A stretch of DNA of 9,103 nucleotides from an uncultured Campylobacter sp. (GTDB lineage: Bacteria; Campylobacterota; Campylobacteria; Campylobacterales; Campylobacteraceae): the NCBI RefSeq assembly GCF_938045775.1, contig NZ_CALIBH010000058.1, positions 1 through 9,103 of the forward strand. Reading direction: 5' to 3'. Shown here piece by piece: positions 1 to 5,004 of the stretch. Under the pieces are notes generated by a model that made no database searches, had not been told where the DNA came from, and was given only the letters and a program-made list of their open reading frames with translations. The first letter of the stretch is position 1; the number at the start of each line of letters is the position of its first letter. The translations under genes and the position numbers were made by a program.

Positions 1-336
1 AAAATTTTAAAGCTTTATCTTGCAAAAATTCTGCGGCACGATCATAGAATTTTAAGCGGTGTGTGTTCGGTGCGACGTCGCAAGGTTCGCAACCGCCAAA
101 GCGAAATTTAAAGCTCCTGCGAGCGTAAAATTTTAAAGTATAGAAGCGAGGTTTTAAAATTTTATAAAGCCTTGATTTTGAAGCTTCGTTTCGAAATTCC
201 GCGCGGTAAAATTTTACTTCACGATTGCGGCGATACCCAAGGCAGAATTTCGCCGCGATCCCAAAAGTGCGGCGCAAATAAAATTCCCGCGTAGCATCAA
301 AAGCGCGGCACAAAACGCGAAAATTTAAAATCCCGC
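1..336. other. Intergenic region downstream of fmt
   Basis: I see no convincing gene on either strand here. The stretch is a mosaic of GC-rich runs and AAAATTTTA-type words, for example at 1-9, near 126-135, near 155-164 and near 207-216. The last 75 bases are an imperfect tandem duplication listed separately. On the minus strand a CGCG...CGCG pairing followed by CTTTT (about 302-320) could weakly terminate fmt transcription. In C. jejuni birA follows fmt, as I remember it; nothing birA-like is visible in these bases. Confidence 0.6.
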
Positions 337-343
337 TTAGCAT
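263..343. repeat. Imperfect tandem duplication at the fmt 3' end
   Basis: Positions 263-278 and 299-314 share AAAAGYGCGGCRCAAA with two differences in 16. Positions 279-297 and 326-343 share TAAAATTCCCGCGTAGCAT with one mismatch and one indel. The second copy carries 11 extra bases (315-325). It runs into the fmt stop codon (337-339), so the unit looks like a duplicated piece of the fmt 3' end and its immediate downstream DNA. Confidence 0.6.
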
Positions 344-1257
344 AGCAGATTGCCGATCTTTAGCCGTTTGCCGTTTAGATATGCGCTAGCGTCCACGGGC
401 TTTTTGCCTGGCTCTTGCACCTTTGTCATCTTAACCGCGCCTTCGCCGCATGCGACGCAAAAACTAGGCTTATCAATGTGTAGAATTTCGCCAGCGCGTT
501 CAAATTTATGCTCGCAAGATTCGCGCAAAAGCTCTAGTTCTAAAATTTTTAACCCGCTAGCTAGATAAATCCCGGGCCAGGGCGTTAGCGCGCGAAATTT
601 ATTATAAATTTGCCGTGCGCTTTCCTCAAAGCTAAAAAGTCCATCGGATTTGCTTATTTTTTTGCAGTGCGTAGCCTGCGCGCCCTCTTGCTTAAGCGGC
701 GTTAAATTTGCAAAATTTCGCAACACTCGCACGATAAGCTCGCCCGCGAGATCCCCGAGCTCGTCAAACAGCTGCGCCGCCGTTTTATCCTCGCAAGGCG
801 TGTAGGCAAAATCAAGCATATCGCCCGTGTCAAGCCCCGCGTCCATCAGCATCGCCGTCACGCCCGTCTGCTTCTCGCCCGCCAGTAGCGCGCTTTGAAT
901 GGGGCTTGCGCCGCGGTATTTAGGCAGGATCGAGGCGTGCAGATTTATGCAAGGCGCGATATCAAGCACGGCCTGCGGCAAAATTTTACCGTATGCTGCA
1001 ACCACGATAAAATCAGGCTTTAGCTCTTTTATCTGCGCTGCGACCGCCTCGTCTTTTAAACTCGCAGGCTGAAATATCGGCACGGCGGGCAGGTGCTGCT
1101 GCGTGTAAATTTTAACCTCGCTCGGAGTTAAAATTTGCTTCCTGCCGACGGGTTTATCAGGCTGCGTAAATACGGCCGCGATCTCAAATTCCGCCTCCGC
1201 AAGCGCGCGTAAAATTTTAGCCGCATACTCGGGCGTTCCCATAAAAACTATATTCAT
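337..1257 (-). CDS. fmt: Methionyl-tRNA formyltransferase
   Basis: The enzyme transfers a formyl group from 10-formyl-tetrahydrofolate to methionyl-tRNA(fMet), making the initiator tRNA used in bacterial translation; it is cytosolic. The 306-aa length is normal for the family. The N-terminal Rossmann start MNIVFMGTPEYA is present. The catalytic triad typical of the family is visible as N105, H107 and D143 within NLHASILPKYRGASPIQ and MDAGLDTGD. A C-terminal tRNA-binding domain follows (about 205-306, with FRALTPWPGIY near its start). The ATG at 1257 is preceded by AAAGGA at 1263-1268 with suitable spacing. It lies downstream of obgE in the same direction, as in C. jejuni. There proB lies between obgE and fmt, as I recall; here a small EF-hand gene takes that place. 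Confidence 0.97.
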   Translation of the reverse strand: MNIVFMGTPEYAAKILRALAEAEFEIAAVFTQPDKPVGRKQILTPSEVKIYTQQHLPAVPIFQPASLKDEAVAAQIKELKPDFIVVAAYGKILPQAVLDIAPCINLHASILPKYRGASPIQSALLAGEKQTGVTAMLMDAGLDTGDMLDFAYTPCEDKTAAQLFDELGDLAGELIVRVLRNFANLTPLKQEGAQATHCKKISKSDGLFSFEESARQIYNKFRALTPWPGIYLASGLKILELELLRESCEHKFERAGEILHIDKPSFCVACGEGAVKMTKVQEPGKKPVDASAYLNGKRLKIGNLLC

Positions 1258-1444
1258 TCTTTTCCTTTAAATTTAGCCAAATCGCATCGCTAGCGATCAT
1301 GCTAGTGCCGGCAATGCGCGAAATAAAATTTTACTCAGATTGCGAAGCAAACCTGATCCGCACTCGCCCGCGCGAAGTAAAATTTATACGCGTCGCACAA
1401 ACCAAACCCCGCGCAAAAGGCCGCATTATTGCCGTTTTTCGCGC

Positions 1445-1786
1445 TTATTTGACGGCAGATTGATTTTCATCTCCGTCTTGATCCTTCCACGGCCAAAAGG
1501 CGCACGGATCTTCGGACCAATAAATCTTTGCAGACGGTTTCGCTCCCAGCTCATCTAGGCTAATCTTGCTGTCGTGATTAGCGTCCAACCTCTTAAATTC
1601 AGAGCCTGAGCGCAGATTTAGCTCTATTCTCAGCCCAGACGGCACCTCGCTCGCCATCCGCTCCTGCAAGCTCAGCGCGCCGCCATGATCCTTGTCGTTA
1701 AAGTCCGTAAAATTCGGCGCCGAATCGGAAGGCTCGCAACAATACGCGCCGAAACATAAAAATACTAGAATAAAAATTTTATTCAT
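1445..1786 (-). CDS. Small exported EF-hand protein
   Basis: Hypothetical 113-aa protein. Residues 1-16 form a hydrophobic signal sequence (MNKIFILVFLCFGAYCC) ending in two cysteines. The residues before Cys16/17 do not make a good lipobox, so secretion is likely but lipidation is uncertain. Residues 68-79 (DANHDSKISLDE) are a canonical 12-residue EF-hand loop with acidic or oxygen ligands at 1, 3, 5, 9 and 12 and a hydrophobic residue at 8. Residues 31-42 (DKDHGGALSLQE) form a second, slightly degenerate loop with the usual Gly at position 6. A third acidic run, DQDGDEN, lies at the C-terminus. Calcium binding in the periplasm is therefore inferred. The Shine-Dalgarno AAGGAGG (1791-1797) is perfect. 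The partner and process are unknown. Confidence 0.75.
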   Translation of the reverse strand: MNKIFILVFLCFGAYCCEPSDSAPNFTDFNDKDHGGALSLQERMASEVPSGLRIELNLRSGSEFKRLDANHDSKISLDELGAKPSAKIYWSEDPCAFWPWKDQDGDENQSAVK

Positions 1787-1914
1787 TTCGCCTCCTTAAA
1801 TTTTATCTTTTTGCGGCTTTTGCGAGCGATAAAAATAAAATTTAGCCGCGTATGTGGGCGCGCTTAAGACCTGCATTCGTCAAAACTCCTCTACGGCGCA
1901 GCTTTTAGCGCAGC

Positions 1915-2970
1915 CTACAGCTCCTTTTTAAGTAGCTTAAGCAGGTTAAATTTTAGCTCGTTTATATTTTGTCCCGTCGCCGAGGAGATCGGCATTACGA
2001 AAAACGGCTTAGCGGCGTCAAATTCATAAATATCTTGTTTAAATTTCATCTCGCCCGCCGTGCCCGCAAGCCCCAAATACGCCAAAAACGCGTCAAATTT
2101 TTCCTGCAAATTTTCAGCCGCGTCCGCGCGAGTTAGAGCGATCGCGTAGTCTCTTTGTGCAAGCTCGCCTGAAAATTTCGCCGTCTCGGCCCGCAGCGCG
2201 TCAAACTGCTCCTCAAGGCTGCGATAGTTCGCAAGATCGAGCATAAAAAGCAAAATTTTCGTGCGCTCGACGTGTTTTAAAAACTGCACGCCAAGCCCGC
2301 GCCCCTCGCTAGCCCCCTCTATGATGCCAGGGATATCGGCCATGACAAAGCCGCTGTATTCGTCAACCTCGACGAGACCGAGCTTTGGCGTGAGGGTCGT
2401 AAACTCGTAGTTTGCGATCTGCGGTTTGGCGTTTGAGACGGTCGAGATTAGCGTGCTTTTACCGACGTTTGGAAAGCCCACGAGCCCAATGTCAGCAATG
2501 AGTTTTAGCTCCAAGCGCACCTCGCGCGTTTCGCCCTCAAGGCCTTTTTGTGCGTATTCGGGAGCTTGATTGATCGAACTTTTAAAGTGCACGTTGCCAA
2601 GCCCGCCCTTGCCGCCTTTTAAAAACAGCTTCGTTTCGCCGTCGTTTAACATATCAAGCACCAGCTCGCCGCTATCCTCGTCGTAAACGCTGGTGCCGGG
2701 AGGGACGATGAGATAGAGATCCTCGCCGCTTTTGCCCGTCTTTTTGCGACCCTCGCCGGGCGCGCCGTTTTGCGCTTTAAACTCCCGCTTGCCCTTGTAG
2801 GATGAGAGAGTGTGGGAGTTTTTATCGACCCTAAAATACACGTCGCCGCCGTCGCCGCCGTCGCCGCCGTCGGGACCGCCTAAGATGACGAATTTTTCGC
2901 GGCGGAAACTGACGCAACCCGCGCCGCCATTACCAGATTTAACGCTAAATTTTACGCTGTCTATGAACAT
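1915..2970 (-). CDS. obgE: Obg-family GTPase ObgE/CgtA
   Basis: Essential GTPase that binds the 50S ribosomal subunit and links ribosome assembly to growth and stress responses. The order is typical: a glycine-rich Obg domain (about 1-158, with GGPDGGDGGDGGDVYF at 31-46) and then the GTPase domain. Motifs seen are G1 GFPNVGKST (165-173), the TTLTPKLG switch region (191-198), G3 DIPG (212-215) and G5 SSA (329-331). The G4 position reads TRAD (280-283) instead of the usual NKxD. There is no long acidic C-terminal tail; the protein ends at 351 aa in a Lys-rich helix. The ATG at 2970 has AAGG at 2977-2980 six bases upstream. It sits about 2 kb from rpmA, whereas the two are normally adjacent, and a good -10 box at 2995-3000 gives it its own promoter. 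Confidence 0.97.
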   Translation of the reverse strand: MFIDSVKFSVKSGNGGAGCVSFRREKFVILGGPDGGDGGDGGDVYFRVDKNSHTLSSYKGKREFKAQNGAPGEGRKKTGKSGEDLYLIVPPGTSVYDEDSGELVLDMLNDGETKLFLKGGKGGLGNVHFKSSINQAPEYAQKGLEGETREVRLELKLIADIGLVGFPNVGKSTLISTVSNAKPQIANYEFTTLTPKLGLVEVDEYSGFVMADIPGIIEGASEGRGLGVQFLKHVERTKILLFMLDLANYRSLEEQFDALRAETAKFSGELAQRDYAIALTRADAAENLQEKFDAFLAYLGLAGTAGEMKFKQDIYEFDAAKPFFVMPISSATGQNINELKFNLLKLLKKEL

Positions 2971-2978
2971 TTTCTACC

Positions 2979-3083
2979 TTAGTTTTTAAGGGCGATTATA
3001 TCCAAAATTACTAAAACTACAGCAAGATCGCTTTTAAAGCCGTAGTTTAATCTTAATCTTAAAAATTTAAGTATTTCTTTCAT
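2979..3083 (-). CDS. Doubtful 34-aa ORF upstream of obgE
   Basis: A 34-codon ATG frame runs up to obgE. Its TAA stop (2979-2981) overlaps the obgE Shine-Dalgarno AAGG, so coupling is possible. The product begins MKEILKFLRLRLNYG and ends in a hydrophobic stretch (DLAVVLVILDIIALKN). The site before the ATG is weak (AAAAGA) and the 3' part coincides with the proposed obgE promoter. The frame may therefore be fortuitous. I do not recognise it. Confidence 0.2.
   Translation of the reverse strand: MKEILKFLRLRLNYGFKSDLAVVLVILDIIALKN
2995..3000 (-). promoter_or_regulatory. Probable obgE promoter (-10 TATAAT)
   Basis: Read on the minus strand, TTTTGGATATAATCG contains a perfect TATAAT 25 bases before the obgE ATG, behind a T-rich run. 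Campylobacter sigma-70 promoters rely on a strong -10 and T-rich upstream DNA more than on a -35 box. It would start obgE transcription independently of rplU-rpmA, which end in a terminator on the far side of the insert. Confidence 0.55.
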
Positions 3084-3123
3084 AAAGATCTTTTCAAGAC
3101 GAAAGGGCCTTAATCAACAGGAC

Positions 3124-3240
3124 TTACCTTACGTCCATTCCTTTGTAAAAATTTACTATTTTAGCGTTGCTAGTATAGCCATCGTTGCCGCACTTTTCTT
3201 TAAATGCTTGAATGATATCTACAAGATTACAAAATTTTAT
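3124..3240 (-). pseudogene. Orphan 38-codon coding-like fragment
   Basis: After TAG at 3241-3243 the minus strand reads 38 sense codons to TAA (3124-3126). They begin IKFCNLVDIIQAFKEK and end SNAKIVNFYKGMDVR. The composition looks like real protein and the codons resemble the neighbours, but there is no start codon at the beginning and no ribosome-binding site. It lies in a different frame from the open frame just upstream (3245-3430). It looks like the tail of a decayed gene, perhaps the same one. No family was recognised. Confidence 0.35.
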
Positions 3241-3244
3241 CTAC

Positions 3245-3430
3245 TTAACAATCTAGCAAAACAAAATTTAGATATGCGTCTTTTACCGACCGTTTAGTCT
3301 TTTGTTCCTCAAAACCTAAAGTTATTTTGTCCAGATTTTCAAACTTTGCGACAAGCAGCGTAAAATCACAGTCCTCGAAATGATACTCTTTCCTTAAATT
3401 TGTCTCCTCCCAAAGGAGGAGAATATCTAT
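3245..3430 (-). other. 61-codon -1 frame open reading frame lacking its own start
   Basis: Starting at the A-run that ends the 30-aa gene, the -1 frame is open for 61 codons to TAA (3245-3247). It starts IDILLLWEETNLRKEYHFED, continues through CDFTLLVAKFENLDKI and ends SVKDAYLNFVLLDC. No ATG, GTG or TTG occurs in frame until close to the end, so it cannot be started independently by the usual codons. It could be reached by -1 slippage at 3430-3436, giving a 91-aa fusion. Alternatively it is the remains of a gene that lost its 5' end. The sequence looks coding (mixed charged and hydrophobic, normal codon choice). I do not recognise the family. Confidence 0.45.
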
Positions 3431-3436
3431 TTTTTT
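3403..3436 (-). promoter_or_regulatory. Candidate programmed -1 frameshift site
   Basis: On the minus strand the 30-aa gene ends CCA AAA AAA TAG. The seven A residues (3436 to 3430) form the heptamer A-AAA-AAA in the register needed for tandem -1 slippage. After a 7-base spacer (TAGATAT) there is a perfect 8-bp hairpin, TCTCCTCC (3422-3415) and GGAGGAGA (3410-3403), with loop TTTG. Slippery heptamer, a short spacer and a stable stem is the classic layout seen in dnaX and IS3-type transposases. No strong Shine-Dalgarno-like stimulator lies 10-14 bases upstream. The hairpin lacks a U-run in this direction, so it is not an ordinary terminator of the gene. Confidence 0.45.
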
Positions 3437-3519
3437 GGCGGATTATTCCCGCGACCTTTACCACTTGGATTACCCGTAGTGCTCGGACCATTTGGCGGCC
3501 TAACTCCAGATTTTGCCAT
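3427..3519 (-). CDS. 30-aa basic Gly/Pro/Asn-rich small protein
   Basis: Too short for usual gene calling. The product starts MAKSGVRPPNGPSTTG and ends GKGRGNNPPKK. It has six Lys/Arg and no acidic residue, so it is strongly basic and probably unstructured. Two ATGs lie in tandem (3522 and 3519). The second is preferred because GGAG (3525-3528) is five bases before it but only two before the first. It lies 81 bases downstream of the acidic 48-aa gene on the same strand, so the two are probably co-transcribed. Its stop sits directly on a slippery A7 run followed by a hairpin, so a longer 91-aa frameshift product is possible. The function is not known to me. Confidence 0.6.
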   Translation of the reverse strand: MAKSGVRPPNGPSTTGNPSGKGRGNNPPKK

Positions 3520-3533
3520 CATTTCTCCTTTAT

Positions 3534-3549
3534 AAGCCTAATCCGGCTT
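3534..3549 (-). other. Small hairpin before the 30-aa gene
   Basis: On the minus strand AAGCC (3549-3545), loop GGATTA and GGCTT (3538-3534) can pair, ending six bases before the AAGGAG ribosome-binding site of the 30-aa gene. It could modulate translation or readthrough from the 48-aa gene. Only five base pairs, so this is weak. Confidence 0.25.
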
Positions 3550-3600
3550 TTGACGCAAATTTGGCGACCTATATAAATTTAACCGGTCACAACTATAAAA

Positions 3601-3747
3601 TCACTCATTCTCGTCGTCATCACCCAAATAATCATCGTTATTTGGATTATGCGCATCCGCCCAATCGTCCATATCGGCATCATTGTTTGGATTATTTATA
3701 TTCGACCACAAATCAAGCTCGTCCTGGCTCATATCTGACGTATTCAT
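3601..3747 (-). CDS. 48-aa highly acidic protein with NPNND repeats
   Basis: Small ORF with an excellent start: AAGGAGGTGA lies at about 3754-3763, six bases before the ATG at 3747. The product starts MNTSDMSQDELDLW and ends DYLGDDDENE. It has 16 Asp/Glu and no Lys or Arg in 48 residues. NPNND occurs twice (19-23 and 34-38), each near an acidic, aromatic-containing segment (DDW and DDY), which suggests an internal duplication. It is followed on the same strand by a small basic protein with no acidic residues. An acid-base protein pair or a DNA-mimic role can be imagined, but nothing in the sequence proves either. It is divergent from the 133-aa gene and shares its promoter region. Confidence 0.65.
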   Translation of the reverse strand: MNTSDMSQDELDLWSNINNPNNDADMDDWADAHNPNNDDYLGDDDENE

Positions 3748-3815
3748 TTTAATCACCTCCTTTCCGTAAGATTTTGATATAATTAGCGTAATTTTACAGA
3801 AAGGTTCGGCGACAA
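3748..3815. promoter_or_regulatory. Divergent promoter region between 48-aa and 133-aa genes
   Basis: The 68-base gap holds start signals for both directions. On the plus strand TTTTGATATAATTAG gives a perfect -10 TATAAT at 3778-3783, and AGAAAGG (3798-3804) precedes the ATG at 3816. The same AT-rich core read on the minus strand (CTAATTATATC) can act as a -10 for the 48-aa gene. Both promoters would share nearly the same bases, so one regulator could control both. A short near-repeat, GGCGACAAAT/GGCGACAGAA (3808-3827), spans the plus-strand start codon. Confidence 0.5.
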
Positions 3816-4217
3816 ATGGCGACAGAAAATTATGATAGAAAATGCAAAGAGCTAGTGGACGATATACGAAATGGAGTTAGTCAGATAAGGCTTGGATTGA
3901 CGAATTTTTTAATAGAATTTGTAGAATTCGACGAAAATTCAGATGACGAAAGCTATTTAAAAAAACGAGCAAAATCATACGAAAAGCTCATGCAAAGAGT
4001 TAAAAACGAAAATTTAAGCTCGCAAAAAATGGCGGATAAATTAAAAGCAATTTATAAATTCCTGCTTGATAGCGATGAATACAAAAAGCTTAAACGCTAT
4101 AAGACGCTTATAGACGATAGCTTCGAGAGAAAAATTTTAGGCGATGAAATTTGCGAAAATATACAAGAGGGCTCAAAAATAGCTTTTGGTGATACGAACG
4201 AGCCAAGCGATACATAG
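3816..4217 (+). CDS. Hypothetical 133-aa charged helical protein
   Basis: Not recognised. The 133-aa product starts MATENYDRKCKELVDDIRNG. It is rich in Lys, Glu and Asp, with leucines spaced as in amphipathic helices (for example 17-37 and 46-108). No signal peptide, membrane segment or obvious catalytic motif is visible. It contains two cysteines (10 and 113), far apart. It has its own promoter, is AT-rich compared with obgE and fmt, and is the only plus-strand gene in the insert between rpmA and obgE. It converges with the membrane-protein gene 45 bases downstream. A cytosolic accessory protein, possibly partner or regulator of the neighbouring small genes, is an inference only. Confidence 0.75.
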   Translation: MATENYDRKCKELVDDIRNGVSQIRLGLTNFLIEFVEFDENSDDESYLKKRAKSYEKLMQRVKNENLSSQKMADKLKAIYKFLLDSDEYKKLKRYKTLIDDSFERKILGDEICENIQEGSKIAFGDTNEPSDT

Positions 4218-4235
4218 CCCGTTGAATATGGATAT

Positions 4236-4258
4236 GGCGTGATCACAAATCGATCGCC
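4236..4258. terminator. Weak hairpin between convergent genes
   Basis: GGC-GATC (4236-4238, 4241-4244) can pair with GATC-GCC (4252-4258) around a two-base bulge and a 7-base loop. It lies in the 45-base gap between the stops of two convergent genes. There is no U-run on either side, so a terminator role is only suggested by position. Confidence 0.2.
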
Positions 4259-4262
4259 GCTT

Positions 4263-4733
4263 CTAGCGACCCAACAGTCCGCGAGAACATTCGCGAATCT
4301 TTTTATCGTCCTTTAAACACTTTTTTAGTTGCTTAACGCAATAGTCTTTTTTATACTCCTCACCCTGCTCGCCGACGCACTTAGAGATAAAAGAGTATTC
4401 TTCATCTATTGAATAACGCTCCAAAAATATATCGTATCCGCCATAAGCTATCGCTCCTGCTACGACAGCACCGAACCAAAATCCACCACCTGATTTGATG
4501 GATGCTTGGTTCTTTTTCGCGGCTTCACCTATCAAGCTTTTAAATTTATCGCTACTTTGTATATCTTTCACGATTTTTTCCGCGTCGCTCGGACTAATTT
4601 TATTACCGTCCATCTCGATTTTTAATGACTTAATACTTTCGTCGATAAGGGCGTTTATGCCTCTTAATAGGTCTTTGTCTATTATGTTGTTTACGAGATA
4701 TTTTAGAATTTCGCTTTTGTCTATTTTTATCAT
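4263..4733 (-). CDS. Hypothetical single-span membrane protein with four-Cys tail
   Basis: Not recognised. With the ATG at 4733 the product is 156 aa and starts MIKIDKSEILKYLVNN. This start is seven bases after AAAGGG (4741-4746); the upstream TTG at 4739 is too close to that site. Residues 1-80 are charged and helical. Residues 84-104 (FWFGAVVAGAIAYGGYDIFL) form a single glycine-rich membrane span with a glycine-zipper look. The C-terminal 50 residues carry four cysteines (119, 132, 139, 149) and many lysines, which would suit disulfides if this part is periplasmic. There is no cleavable signal peptide. The gene lies at the rpmA end of the insert and points away from rpmA. Confidence 0.7.
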   Translation of the reverse strand: MIKIDKSEILKYLVNNIIDKDLLRGINALIDESIKSLKIEMDGNKISPSDAEKIVKDIQSSDKFKSLIGEAAKKNQASIKSGGGFWFGAVVAGAIAYGGYDIFLERYSIDEEYSFISKCVGEQGEEYKKDYCVKQLKKCLKDDKKIRECSRGLLGR

Positions 4734-4772
4734 AGCCAATCCCTTTAGAATTTAAATAATTCCCCATGCGCC

Positions 4773-4791
4773 ATTATTTACACAAATAATA
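4773..4791 (-). promoter_or_regulatory. Inverted repeat over a possible -10 box
   Basis: ATTATTT-ACAC-AAATAAT (4773-4790) is a perfect 7-bp inverted repeat. It overlaps TATTAT (4786-4791 on the minus strand), a possible -10 box for the membrane-protein gene that starts at 4733. An operator for a dimeric regulator is possible; a simple AT-rich hairpin is the alternative. Confidence 0.3.
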
Positions 4792-4960
4792 TTCGGTAAA
4801 ATTTCAAAATTAGAGCTAAACTTTAAAGTCTGAGGAACGGCGCGCCTATCATTTCTAACTCGTGATTTTTTGATAAATTTTAAATCTCGTCGTAGCGAGT
4901 TTTATAACGAAATTTTTGCGTGAGAAAAATCTTCCGATTTCACAGCAGTTTTTCGAATTT

Positions 4961-4988
4961 TTATTTAAAAGAGGGGCTTGCGCCCCCG
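4961..4988 (-). terminator. Terminator of rplU-rpmA
   Basis: On the minus strand GGGGC (4986-4982), loop GCAA and GCCCC (4977-4973) are followed by TCTTTTAAATAAAAATT. A compact GC stem with a tetraloop and a T-rich tail is a standard intrinsic terminator. It sits 17 bases after the rpmA stop and would separate the ribosomal operon from the insert. Confidence 0.75.
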
Positions 4989-5004
4989 AAGATTTTAGCG
5001 GTAA

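Noticed and set aside
1286..1297. Palindrome ATCGCTAGCGAT upstream of fmt as an operator.
   Set aside because: A single short palindrome with no promoter at that place; fmt is likely read from farther upstream.
3096..3111. AGGCCCTTTCGTCTT on the minus strand resembles the pBR322/pUC vector sequence near the EcoRI site.
   Set aside because: The match, from memory, is about 15 bases and the flanks diverge at once. Chance similarity is more likely than vector contamination.
3403..3422. The 8-bp hairpin as an ordinary intrinsic terminator of the 30-aa gene.
   Set aside because: On the minus strand CAAATTTAAGG follows, with no U-run. The T7 run lies on the other side, in the plus-strand direction where no gene is read.
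3513..3752. 79-codon plus-strand ORF.
   Set aside because: It is antisense to the better-supported 48-aa gene, is His/Asn/Tyr-rich through mirror codons and has no ribosome-binding site.
4734..4739. TTG start adding two residues to the membrane protein.
   Set aside because: It is one base from the AAAGGGA site, whereas the ATG at 4733 has normal spacing.
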